Assembly: GCA_024364735.1 (NCBI GenBank)
Contig: JAGFNQ010005267.1
Location: forward strand, 300,307-364,306
Reading direction: 5' to 3'
DNA from: Boesenbergia rotunda
Lineage: Eukaryota; Streptophyta; Magnoliopsida; Zingiberales; Zingiberaceae
DNA length: 64,000 bases
The notes below the pieces were generated by a model. It was not told the DNA's origin. It was given only the letters and a program-made list of their open reading frames with translations, and did no database searches. Of this stretch, positions 46,710-57,659 are shown piece by piece. How positions within the stretch are numbered: the stretch's first letter is position 1; each line of letters begins with the position of its first letter. Position numbers and translations under genes: made by a program.

Positions 46710-47860
46710 GCTGGCCAGGGTGTCCCAGCACAAGCACACCGACGATCAAGTCAGAACTCCGACGAACAAGAAACGAGAGAGGAAAACTAGAAGAACTGTA
46801 GAGCATGCCTGTACGTGAAGGAATGAGGGCCCTTATATAGGCGAGGGTGGCAGATCGAATCTGCCAAAATATCCTATCAAACTTAAATATTCATATTTGA
46901 GGGAAGGATTTGTTGGCGAGGAAGGAAAAGGGTATGTCACCTACCGACCAGCTGTCAGGCCTAACTATATGGCTGCCCGCATTCCTTAAGTGTCTGACAC
47001 ATTGGTTGGCGTGCGTCAACTTATTGTCCCCTCGCATGGCTTGGCTAATCTAAAAAATCTATTTGTGCGCCTGACGCCTTTAAATCGTATCTTCCGTACG
47101 ATACTCTTGGCGACTTGTTGTCTGACCCTATGCCTCCTTTTTGATTCCTCGACTAGCCAACTGGTGGGATAGGTCCTTTGAGAGGAGGGGGTGGGATGCC
47201 TTCCGGAGCTCTCACTAGCAGGGTGTGATGCCTGATCGACCAGGCAAAAATCGGCCGTCCGGGAGAGGATGCAGCCGGTTGGATGATTGGATGACTCGGT
47301 TGGCGAAATGCCGACCAGAAATGGTCCTTCTGACTTACCCAGCCTGATTGGCTGAACGATCGACCATGTGCAGACCATTCGGGGCTACCTATAACTGCCT
47401 CCATGGCCTTCCGGTCAACCCCTCCCAACTTGGTCAGCCCTATAAAAGGGACCGATTAATAGGGGCTAGATATCCGACTGGATCATAAGTCTTCCCCTTG
47501 AGTCTAGTCGAACGAGGATGCGAGCCCGACTGACTAGACTATCTAACCGGGAGTCTTTTGTTATAGCTGACTTCACCCTTCTTCCTCTGTGCGACTCATT
47601 AACACGGGCATGGCGACTTTTCCCTAACCACCTTCTAGCCCATGCTTTCATGATGACGCACGTCGCCTCGAGCTAATCCCGCATTAACAACATTGCCACG
47701 TGGCATTCCCCGATGGGGCGAGCCGGGCAACAAGGCGTTTCCGTGTGAGAACCCATGTGTGCTGTCAGGCATGGCTTCCCGAGGCCCTTTGCTTTGAGGG
47801 CAATGCACGGTCGATATTAAATCCCGTCATTTCCTTGAGAAAAATCAAATGGTTATAATG
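46710..47860 (-). mobile_element. Gypsy LTR/flank, minus orientation
   Basis: Contains CGCCTATATAAGGGCCC on the minus strand (near 46835), read as the LTR TATA box, and a near-palindromic ccctataaaaggg at 47440. The ORFs here carry no domain. The boundary between LTR and internal region was not located. Confidence 0.45.
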
Positions 47861-47873
47861 TTAGGGGCTCCCC

Positions 47874-47881
47874 TATAAATA
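47874..47881 (+). promoter_or_regulatory. TATA box before the antisense ORF
   Basis: cccTATAAATAgcccc is a strong plant TATA context on the plus strand, about 75 bp upstream of the first ATG and ~270 bp upstream of the Transposase_28-like frame. Confidence 0.55.
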
Positions 47882-47949
47882 GCCCCTGATGTCCGGCTAG
47901 GCTTCATTTGCTTCGTCCACCTCTTCATTTCATCTTGTGCTCTACAGTT

Positions 47950-48985
47950 GATGGTAACCTTTCACCTCTGGCGAACAATGATTTTTGGCAGCCCCAGCAA
48001 CCTCTGCTTTCTCCCCAAGTTAGTCTTCCCCATTCGGTCATCCTTGTTTTCTGTTTTACCTCAATTTTTAGGTGTCCATCCGATCGGATTTGAATTAGGT
48101 CATCCTATCACCCCACCCCACCAAACGCCTAGTCTCGAGTCCATGGTCGCCCTGATTGCCATCCCCGGCCTATGGTATACTACATTCGTGTCCACTATGG
48201 GTAGTCAAGACTTTGACACCCTCTGCGAGGAGTATCGTGTAGCCATCGACTATCGTCTGATAATTTCTAACACCCATGACTAACCCCATCTCCCGCTGCT
48301 CAACTTCTTCACTGTCTTTTGAGGCCAATTCCTGACCGGTCTTAGGTTTACCCTTCACCCTTTCCTAGCCAATATTTGTAGATAATTTCATATACCACTT
48401 TCCCAGTTAGCCGCAATACCATCCGCATCATTTGTGGGACCGTTATTCTTTTCTCCCTTTATCGAGTGCCTCTTTGGCCCAAAATTTTCCGCTTCTTTTA
48501 TTACCCCTAAAAATAAGAGCATGGGAACTTCTTCTTCCAAGCCCGGGCTAAGTCAGCATATCTTGACAAAAGCCCGAGCTCCAATAAGGGTTGGAAACCC
48601 CACTATTTCTTTATCAACACCACCCCTTTCCCAATTGGTCGGTCAACTAGATCAAGGATCTGCCCGCCCAGTCGGCCATCGGGAAGAATTATTGCTTGTA
48701 TCCAAATGTCAACTGGCCTTCTCAAAGATAGGGGGCCTTCGTTTTCATGGCGTCCGCTTGCTTAGCAACGCCATGTTATACATCTTCGGCCTGAGCCAGA
48801 CTCCAGCCACTTTGCCTGCTTTGTTTGGTATGTTTTCAGTTTCCTATCAAATATTTTTTGTGCTAACTAAAATTCTTCCAGTCTTGCAACTCAGATGTTG
48901 TGGGACACCGTTCTCAAGGAGACTCTTGGGTTGGAGGATGCTAAGTTGGAAGCCTAGGCGGCAACCGAGTGGCGAGGTGAGATGT
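47950..48985 (+). pseudogene. Transposase_28-like antisense ORF of gypsy, part 1
   Basis: Across three frames it matches the plant 'putative gypsy type transposon' domain: F-F-T-V-F, then F-L-T-G-L-R-F-T-L-H-P-F, C-R-x-F-H-I-P-L-S-Q-L, I-R-I-I-C-G-T-V-I-L-F. Stops and shifts occur at 48283, 48320, 48385 and later. It runs opposite to the gypsy pol at 58.7-64 kb. Tat-lineage elements such as Grande are known to carry such an antisense ORF between pol and the 3' LTR. Continues at 56026 after element A. Confidence 0.65.
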
Positions 48986-50524
48986 TGTTGGTGCAAGTTG
49001 CATCAATGATGTTCCTCTTTAAGTGTTTTAATGTTTGACAATACACTTAAGTCAGTGATACATTGAACAGACAAAGGGGAGTAAGAGAGAAGTAACCTAA
49101 GTTGAAGAAAAGTCCTAGTTAATCTAGGCATCAGAACCCTAAAGACCTAGCGAAGGACTGCTAGGTATTGAAACCCTAAGACCTAACGAAGGGCTGTTAG
49201 GCACCTAGCGAAGGGCTGCTAGGTATCGTAACCCAAAGACCTAGCGAAGGGCTGCTAGGCACCTTGTGAAGGACTACTAGGCATAGAAGACCTAGCGAAG
49301 GGCTGCTAGGCACCTGGTGAAGGACTGCTAGGGAATGAAGACCTGGCGAAGGACTGCTAGGCACCTGGCGAAGGACTGCTAGGGAATAAAGTCTTGGTCC
49401 AAGGGACTGAGCAACTTAGCTGAGTGATGACTAAGGACAGGAGTAGAGACGGGTCAGGGTTTGGGCGTCTCAAGGTCCGGAAGTATCGGAAGCTAAGCAA
49501 AAGTCCACCCGAAGGGATGGGTGGCAATCGTCTCCCGAAAGGAGTAGGTGAAGGGCAAGTTCTCGGGTATGGGAACTTGTGCCGGTTCGACTTAGGATTT
49601 CGTGGAGATCCGAAGTCAGAACCAAGTCCTTAAGACCAATATTATATGTATCTATGCTTTGTGGTTGTATATCTTGTAGGTACCAAGAGTGGAAGAAATA
49701 GTAGGCTGCTGGAGGCTCTAAGCAGGGCGCCCCCAGTGTTGGGGGTGCCCCCATCAGCCAGGGTGCCCCCAGACAAAGAAGAAAAGCAGTTCTTCGTGAA
49801 GCAGGCAGAGCAGGTGTCAAGCGGGGCGCCCGGAGCGTCCGGGGCGCCCGAATTCGAACTTGTTTGTGTTGGTTCGTATCTGAAACACAGGTAAGCCTCC
49901 ATGAGGGCGCCCGGGACGTCCGGCGCACCCTGGTCAAAGCTGTTATCAGCTGCGGCGAGGTAGGCGCAGGGATAAAGTTTAACCGAGTCTTCCGGGACGC
50001 CTCCAGCGTCCAGGGTGCCCCCAGGGGCTTCGACCTCTCTGCTTCAACAACAACTTCCAAGAGCAATCCCAAGCATTCTGACCGACGACAACATGCTAGA
50101 GACGAGGCTCTACGACCGGGAGGCTCCAGGAGGAGGTGCGCGGCACTTCGGAGGTCCAGATCAGCCGAGCTTCAGACTTTGTCTTGTTGGTTTGCTTTTA
50201 TTTAATTACCGTACTTAAGTTTCTATATTATTGCTTGTAATCCTGCACTGTAAGTCGGGTTTCTCCGCCTCCGGAAAGTCCGGGAAGGAGACCAATAGTG
50301 GACGGGCATTCCCGTGCATAGGCCTTGGATGTACTGACCCTGGGGGGTCGGGAACCAAGTAAAAATCCGCTGTGTCCTTTGCTTTGTTTTTTCGTTCTAT
50401 TTATTTTCTGCTGCGCTACTAATATTCTAAGTCCAGAACGAACGAAAGTTTTACGAAGAATTCCGAAAGATTTTTCACGATCGATATTCACCCCCCCCCC
50501 TCTATCGACGGCACCGGTCCTACA
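48986..50524 (+). repeat. Element A 5' LTR (TATA box deleted)
   Basis: 1539 bp. Hairpin array CCTAGC-gaagggct-GCTAGG at 49141-49395, GGGCGCCC palindromes at 49725-50030. Compared with the 3' LTR it lacks the 14 bp that hold the TATA box (at about 50024). Ends CGGTCCTACA. Confidence 0.93.
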
Positions 50525-50526
50525 AT

Positions 50527-50538
50527 TGGTATCAGAGC
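50527..50538 (+). other. Element A primer-binding site
   Basis: TGGTATCAGAGC two bases after the 5' LTR, complementary to initiator tRNA-Met. Confidence 0.92.
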
Positions 50539-50628
50539 CGAGCCGCTCTTCACCAGACTAACCACTGACGGAGCAACAACGCCAGGAGTTGAGGGGGAGC
50601 CCAGGGGTGAATCAGGTACAATTTTTTT

Positions 50629-51729
50629 ATGTCAAATTTTAAGTTGCATATTATTTGTTTCACGTGCAGGGAGAGACGGCACTACAAAAATCAGTGCCCT
50701 ACTCGTAAGAATCGTTCGTCACCGACGGCAAAGGAGATACCTGTGTCAGGAGTCCGGAAAAACAAGGATCACGTGCAATGCTTCAAGTGCGAAAAATTTG
50801 GACACTACAAAAACACATGTCCGGCAAAGGTACAAAAAATTTATGTTCCAAAAACTTTACAAATTCCTGCACTATCTTATGATAACTTAGTTAATTTTCC
50901 TGATAAATTAGATTACCTGCACAATAGAATTAATATCTTGCGTGTCAAATTAGAAAATATAGATATGACTAAAATATCAGAAATTAATTGTTTAATTCAG
51001 AATATCAATTCAGTAATTGATAAAATTAATTCTGAAAATTATTCTGATAAAATTAATTCTGATAATTATTCTGATAAAATTAACTCTGATAATTTTAAGT
51101 CTGATAATTTTAAATCAAATAAAATTAATCCTAAGGATAAATTTGAATTCAAATTCGAAAATCTTAAGGGTAATTCGGAATTCAAATTCGAAAATCCTAA
51201 GGATAATTCCAAATTCAAATTTGAAAACCTTAAGGATAATTCTAAATATAACTCTGAATTTAGTAAAATTAATCCAGAAATTAATTCAGAGGAAAATCAA
51301 GAAATTAATTCTGAAAATCTTAAGGATAATCCAGAAATTAATTCTGAAAATCTTAAGGATTATCCAGAAATTAATTTTAAATTTCTTGAAAATATTGAAG
51401 ATATGTCTGAGGATAAATTCGAGGATGAAATTCTCCTAGATAATAACTTAATCATAGAAAATATTGAAGATTATTACAAAACTTTAATTAGTGGCCCAAA
51501 TTACTCCTCCTATTTTGAGGACACTAAAAGATATAATTTTGAGGATGAGGAGGATATGGAATTATCTAAGATTAGGGCCATAATCAATAAAAATTACAAA
51601 AATTCAAATAAATCAAAATTATTAGAAAAACTTAAAAAGAAAGATAAAGATGAAGAAGAAATTTTCGAAATAATGAAAATGATAAATTTAAACCCACAAT
51701 TATTAATTAATCATTATAATCTAAATTAA
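50629..51729 (+). CDS. Double-zinc-knuckle gag-like protein (366 aa)
   Basis: Intact. Knuckle 1 C-F-T-C-R-E-R-R-H-Y-K-N-Q-C keeps a His but one place earlier than the standard CCHC spacing. Knuckle 2 C-F-K-C-E-K-F-G-H-Y-K-N-T-C is canonical. A repeat region (N-S-D-K/N-Y-S-D-K-I, K-F-K-F-E-N-L-K-D-N) follows, then an acidic segment (E-D-I/M-S-E-D, D-E-I-L-L-D-N-N-L-I-I) and the same C-terminal helical domain as element B. The two copies differ by in-frame repeat-number changes but stay open throughout. No capsid fold is recognisable. Presumed RNA-binding structural protein; function inferred only from the knuckles and position. Confidence 0.88.
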   Translation: MSNFKLHIICFTCRERRHYKNQCPTRKNRSSPTAKEIPVSGVRKNKDHVQCFKCEKFGHYKNTCPAKVQKIYVPKTLQIPALSYDNLVNFPDKLDYLHNRINILRVKLENIDMTKISEINCLIQNINSVIDKINSENYSDKINSDNYSDKINSDNFKSDNFKSNKINPKDKFEFKFENLKGNSEFKFENPKDNSKFKFENLKDNSKYNSEFSKINPEINSEENQEINSENLKDNPEINSENLKDYPEINFKFLENIEDMSEDKFEDEILLDNNLIIENIEDYYKTLISGPNYSSYFEDTKRYNFEDEEDMELSKIRAIINKNYKNSNKSKLLEKLKKKDKDEEEIFEIMKMINLNPQLLINHYNLN

Positions 51730-52310
51730 ATCATAATTAAATTAAAATTAATTCAAATTAAAATCTTAATTAAATTCAAATTAATTCTTAATTAAATCTT
51801 AATTAAATCTTAATTAAATTCAAATTAAATTTTAATTAAATCTTAATTAAATTCAAATTAAATCTTATTCAAATTCAAATTAATTAATTCTTAAATTATT
51901 CAAATTCAAATTCTTAATTATTCAAATTCAAATAAATTAAATCTTAAATTAAATTCAAATTATATCAAATTAAATTAAATCTTAATTAAATCTTAAATTA
52001 AATATTAAATTAAAATCAAATTAATTCAAATTAAATCCTAATTAAAATTAAAATCAATTCAAATTAAATTCAAATTAAATCTTAATTTAAATTCAAATTA
52101 AATTAAGTTTAAATTCAAATTAAAATTAAATTCAAATTAATTTAAATTTAAATTATATTTAAATTCAAATTAAATTAAATTCAAATTTAAATTATATTTA
52201 AATTCAAATTAAATTAAATTCAAATTTAAAGTAAAATCAAATCCAAATAAAAATTCAAATTAAATTAACTCAAACTAAAATAAAATTATACCCAAACTAT
52301 AACAATTAAA
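51730..52310. repeat. Element A AT-rich tract
   Basis: About 0.58 kb of aattcaaattaaat- and cttaattaaat-like words directly after the stop codon. The wording resembles the F-K-F-E-N codons of the ORF (aaattcaaattcgaaaat), so it may have arisen from them by slippage. Confidence 0.9.
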
Positions 52311-54414
52311 ACTAATAACATTAAATATGTCAAAGTGGGTTGGCATATTCGTGGGTTCACACAACATGTATCAAATCGGGAATTTGATACATTTTTAGAA
52401 ACTTAAATAAAATGATTTGAATTGTTTGACTCATGCATAATTGTCATGTCATGCATTTGCTACTTCCTTTAAATAGATGACATGTCATTCATATTTAAAT
52501 TTTATGCATATATTAGAACGGTTATAGGAAAAAGAATAATTAAAATTTGATCAACCTGGTATTGGGTGGCGGTGAGATGATAGTACGTTAGGGAAGCCAA
52601 CTCTAATAAAATCAAGTATACTTGGTCTCTTTAGACTGGTGAAACTAGCCGACGCTACCGATCCAAGACCCAAACTAGTTAGACCAGAATTTTTCAACAA
52701 GTAATTTTGAAAATGAAATTTCATTAAAAGACTTTGTCAAGGAAAGGGTTGATGATCCAATAAGGCTACGGCCAAAGAAGGCCTAGTGCCTCGCCAAGAC
52801 CTGGAAGCCGATTTTTAAAATTCAAATTCAAGTTACTTCTTGTCAAATTCAAATCTAACACAAGCTTCAATTAAATCTTAGAGTTAATAATAAATTAAGA
52901 AAAATGATTCAAGCATCTCACAATACACCTATAAGGCAACCATGCTTGTTGTATTGATACATCTAAAATGGGCGAGATGTTAAGGACTAATGAATTGAAA
53001 AATATTTTTCAAAATTGTTTTTCAAATTTGTTAGAGTATTTTCCTAAAAATATATTTTCAAAATAGTGCTTCAACATAATAATGTTTTTATGGAATTCAT
53101 GCTTGCCTGATTGATTATACGTATTATACATTTTCCAAAAATATATCTTTTCAAAAAATTGTTTGACTCACTCAATTAGACACAAGCCTCTTAGGACAAC
53201 ACTAAAGTTCCTTAAGGCACTTAGATAGAGTCAAACGGTATCGGGTACAGGGGGAGTGCTTTTCATTTTTTTAAATGATTTTCAAAAATTGCACTTTGAA
53301 CATTACTATCATTTGAAAAATAACATTACTATCATTTGAAAAATACTTTTCTAAAACTGTGTTTTAAATCATTATTACTTGTGTTTTGAAAAAGGGTTTA
53401 TGTTCAAAAAATTTAACTATTTTGTTGACTTTGATAAACCCTAAAGACGCAGAGGAAATGTCCACTTCATGATTTTCAAGGACTCCTAGGATGTGTCAAA
53501 TTTAGGGGGAGTCTGAGTCAAAAGAAGAATTTCAGAAATCTTTTTCTGTTAGTTATTCATTTTTTTTAATCTGAATCAAACCTTAAGACTCAGAGGAAGA
53601 GTACTTGTGGTCAACAAGTTTCCCAGGACTGAGTCAAGTTTAGGGGGAGGTCATATTAAAAGAATTATTTAATAACATGTTTTCATATCTTCAAAATCTA
53701 AGTCTTTCAAAATACTATTATTTTATTTGTTAGAATTTGTGTGACTTATGAAATTATTTTTTTGTTGTTTACTTGGGTTGGAGAATTTCCAGGATACTTA
53801 GGAAATATCCTTGTAGTCAACAAGGTTTCCCAGGATGTTGTCAGACTGGAAAATAAACCAAGTCGAGTAAAAGATTGGGTCTTTAAAAATTCACACATTT
53901 TTCAAAATCCACTAGCATATATTTTCAAAAGTACTATCATTTTTTTTGCAAAATTTTTTAATATCTACTTGAGTTTGAAGAATTTCCAGGACACTTAGGA
54001 AAATATCCTTGTAGTTAACAAGGTTTCCTAGGATTGTGTCAGACTGGAAAAGAATTCTAGTCAAGTAAAATATGATGTTTCAAAAATTACTTATATTTTT
54101 CAAAAATAGTTAGTACTTGCAAAATATGCATAATATTTATATTTTCCAAAATAGCATTCTTTCAAAAGTTATGCATTCAAAAAGAACCAAAGGTTTTTAA
54201 TGTTGGTGCAAGTATTTTGTTTTTGATGTATGACAAAGGGGGAGAGGTGTGTGCTTAAGTTAGAAAAATTTTTCCCCAAAGATCAAAAATGTAGTTTCAA
54301 AACCAATATCATTTTTTAATCATTTTTTTTATCATTTTTACCCCAAGGACAGTAAGTTAGCCCCTTTAAACCAATCTAACTTAAGTTATTGTCAAACATC
54401 AAAAAGGGGGAGAT
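52311..54414 (+). other. Element A tail: hairpin units, polypurine tracts
   Basis: Non-coding. Opens with a block also present in B (ggcatattcgtgggttcaca, tcaaatcgggaatttgatac). Hairpin units lie at about 53448, 53583, 53788 and 53985. GGGGGAG tracts lie at about 53249, 53504, 53642, 54238 and 54406; the last is the polypurine tract proper (aaaaagggggaga). Confidence 0.85.
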
Positions 54415-56025
54415 TGTTGGTGCAAGTTGCATCAATGATGTTCCTCTTTAAGTGTTTTAATATTTGACAATACACTTAAGTCAGTGATACATTGAACAGA
54501 CAAAGGGGAGTAAAAGAGAAGTAACCTAAGTTGAAAAAAAGTCCTAGTTAATCTAGGCATCGGAACCCTAAAGACCTAGCAAAGGGCTGCTAGGCACCTA
54601 GAGAAGGACTGCTAGGTATTGAAACCCTAAGACCTAACGAAGGGTTGTTAGGCACCTAGCGAAGGGCTGCTAGGTATTGTAACCCTAAGACCTAGCGAAG
54701 GACTGCTAGGCACCTAGTGAAGGACTACTAGGCATAGAAGACCTAGCGAAGGGCTGCTAGGCACCTGGCGAAGGACTGCTAGGGAATGAAGACCTGGCGA
54801 AGGACTGCTAGGCACCTGGCGAAGGATTGCTAGGGAATGAAGTCTTGGTCCAAGGGACTGAGCAACTTAGTTGAGCGATGACTAAGGACAGGAGTAGAGA
54901 CGGGTCAGGGTTTGGGCGTCTCAAGGTCCGAAAGTATCGGAAGCTAAGCAAAAGTCCACCCGAAGGGATGGGTGGCAATCGTCTCCCGAAAGGAGTAGGT
55001 GAAGGGCAAGTTCTCGGGTATGGGAACTTGTGCCGGTTCGACCTAGGATTTCGTGGAGATCCGAAGTCATAACCAAGTCCTTAAGACCAATATTATATGT
55101 ATCTATGCTTTGTGGTTGTATATCTTGCAGGTACCAAGAGTGGAAGAAATAGTAGGCTGCTGGAGGCTCTAAGCAGGGCGCCCCCAGTGTTGGGGGTGCC
55201 CCCATCAGCCAGGGCACCCCCAATAGCCAGGGCACCCCCAAACAAAGAAGAAAAGCAGTTCTTCGTGAAGCAGGCAGAGCAGGTGTCAAGCGGGGCGCCC
55301 GGAGAGTCCGGGGCGCCCGGAGCGTCCGGGGCGCCCGGATTCGAACCTGTTTGTGCTGGTTTGTATCCGAAACACAGGTAAGCCTCCATGAGGGCGCCCG
55401 GGACGTCCGGGGTGCCCTGGTCAAAGCTGTTATCAGCTGCGGCGAGGTAGGCGCAGGGATAAAGTTTGACCGAGTCTTCCGGGGCGCCCCCAGTGTCCAG
55501 GGCGCCCCCAGGAGGCCTATATAAGGGGCTTCGACCCCTCTACTTCAACAACAACTTCCAAGAGCGATCCCAAGTATTCTCACCGACAACAACACGCTAG
55601 AGACGAGGCTCTACGACCGGGAGGCTCCAGGAGGAGGTGCGCGGCACTTCGGAGGTCCAGATCGGCCGAGCTTCAGACTTTGTCTTGTTGGTTTGCTTTT
55701 ATTTAATTACCGTACTTAAGTTTCTATATTATTGCTTGTAATCCTGCACTGTAAGTCGGGTTTCTCCGCCTCCGGAAAGTCCGGGAAGGAGACCAATAGT
55801 GGACGGGCGTTCCCGTGCATAGGCCTTGGATGTACTGACCCTGGGGTGTCGGGAACCAAGTAAAAATCCGCTGTGTCCTTTGCTTTATTTTTTCGTTCTA
55901 TTTATTTTCCGCTGCGCTACTAATATTCTAAGTCCAATACGAACGAACGTTTTACGAAGAATTCCGAATGATTTTTCACGATCGATATTCACCCCCCCCC
56001 CTCTATCGACGACACCGATCCTACA
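54415..56025 (+). repeat. Element A 3' LTR
   Basis: 1611 bp. Hairpin array 54560-54835, GGGCGCCC palindrome array 55170-55510, then ggccTATATAAgg (TATA 55518-55524). Ends ACCGATCCTACA. It has extra units compared with the 5' LTR in the palindrome array. Confidence 0.93.
55518..55524 (+). promoter_or_regulatory. TATA box in element A 3' LTR
   Basis: TATATAA immediately after the last palindrome. It is absent at the matching place in the 5' LTR. Confidence 0.7.
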
Positions 56026-57420
56026 GATGTCCCCCCACTTGCCCAAGCGACAACGTTCGGTGATGAAACCCTTCCAACCAGCGAAAGTCCGAGTCAGTGG
56101 GTGCCCAATGAGGCAGTCATACCAGAAGCTCTCGAACCCCCAGTCGGTGTGACACAGCCCGAACCGATCGACACCATAGTTTTGAAGCAGCTGCAGCGTC
56201 CACCAAACTGTGGCCCTGGAAGAGATGTCGGCCTGTCGTAACCCCCGTCCCTTTGGCCATCGATCTAGTGGTCGAGGTCTGCGACCTGACCATCCCTGGG
56301 CCATACCATCCTTCCCATGACAAACACCTTCGAGTTACCCAACCTGGCTCGCTCTGACGTGACGGTTGGAAAGAGGCTCTCTACAGTGACCCCTCTAGGG
56401 AGATCTCTTCTCCCATAGGTTATCCAGAAGCTGGCAACTCCTCGAGTCTGGTTGCCTCCTCCGCAATTGAAGCCTCCTCCGAGCTGCCTATCCGTGTGGA
56501 GGTCCCCTCGGCAGATCCCAACTCCTCCAACCTACCAATGCAGCATCTGAGTCTGCACGGTTGGGTCGAGTGTTGGGACTAGGGGGTGATGTCCACTCAC
56601 CACGGGGCCCCCACCTGCCTGGTAGACAACTTCTTCATGGATGCCACGTAGGTAATACTTTCTACTCGGTCTTCTTCACTTACCCCTTTCTGCTCGGTTC
56701 TCTTATGCAGTTTTGGGCAACCTGCAAGGGTGTGGCCCAGTCTTTGGTGTACAACGCTGGGGGACGACGCGAGGCCGAGTGGTGCATCCAGGAGATAGAG
56801 ACAATGCTAAGTCACTCGGCCCTACCATCGGGTGACGAGGGGACATGCGCCCTCCACTCGGAAGTGGTCCAGCTCAAGACCCAACTGTCTGAGGCCACCA
56901 AGCGGTTGGAGGAGGAGAAGCTCAAAATTGCCACAGCTGAGCGGGTGGTCGCTCAATCCTTAAACCACATCGACAACCTTGGTTCTCAAAAGAAGACCGC
57001 GCTGAGCCGACAAGCTCGGGCCAGGGCGAATTTAGACATGAATACAGCAGAGGCCAAGGCTCTAGTCGGTCAGTTGAAGGAGTTTGGTGCCTCCCACCAC
57101 CATGTTCAATAGGAGCTATCTAACAAGGACTTAGAGCTGGCTGCCAAAGAAGAAGCTCGGTGGACCTTGAAGAGCAACTGACCACTCAGGCTTCTGAGTT
57201 GTTGTCTCGAGATGAAGAAATCAACCGTTTGAATGCCGAGATGGCGGAGCTGAAGGCCTACCAGGCGGAGGAGAACGCTTAGATCGGGTGGAGTACATCA
57301 CCTCTCCCTCGTTTGGCCAACAACTCTCCCATTGGACAGCCAACATGTTCAAATATAGTGTCGAGAGCGCGGTACAATAGCTAAAGGAGGTTGGCCACAT
57401 CCGGAAGATCTGCCCCCCAA
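56026..57420 (+). pseudogene. Antisense ORF of gypsy, part 2 (coiled coil)
   Basis: The stretch 56561-57112 is open and encodes heptad-rich sequence (L-K-T-Q-L-S-E-A-T-K-R-L-E-E-E-K-L, then A-K-A-L-V-G-Q-L-K-E-F). After a stop at 57110 the coil continues to about 57290 (E-L-S-N-K-D-L-E-L-A-A-K-E-E-A). Transposase_28-type proteins of plant gypsy elements usually end in a long coiled coil, which supports joining this with 47950-48985. Confidence 0.65.
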
Positions 57421-57659
57421 CGCCATGAAGCTTGCCCGAGTCAAGGAAATTCTTATGCTAAACATCTTCAGTCCGTTTATCTAGGCTTACCTTAGCTTCT
57501 TTCCTTTCCCTTCTGTAACTTTTTGTTTGCTCAGCCCTGCAGTCTTTTTTAATGAATCATTTTGGTCAGTTAGGCACACTTTAGTTACCTTCTCTATAGA
57601 CCCCTCGCTCGCCGCTCGGTGGTCTTAATCCCCTATGCTTGGGTTGTTCGCTCGGTAGT

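Larger units (their letters stand above)
48986..56025 (+). mobile_element. Element A: complete gag-only LTR retrotransposon
   Basis: 7040 bp with perfect duplication GATGT (48981-48985 and 56026-56030). Order: 5' LTR 48986-50524, primer-binding site, single ORF 50629-51729, AT-rich tract 51730-52310, non-coding tail with four hairpin units and five GGGGGAG tracts, polypurine tract 54402-54413, 3' LTR 54415-56025. No pol domain. It shares layout, ORF and tail with element B but is a distinct subfamily (different LTR end sequence). Inserted in the antisense ORF of the gypsy element. Confidence 0.95.

Noticed and set aside
51017..51439. 140-codon ORF overlapping the gag-like gene in another frame
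   Set aside because: I/L/K-rich shadow of the Asn/Lys/Phe repeat region; the counterpart is not maintained in element B.
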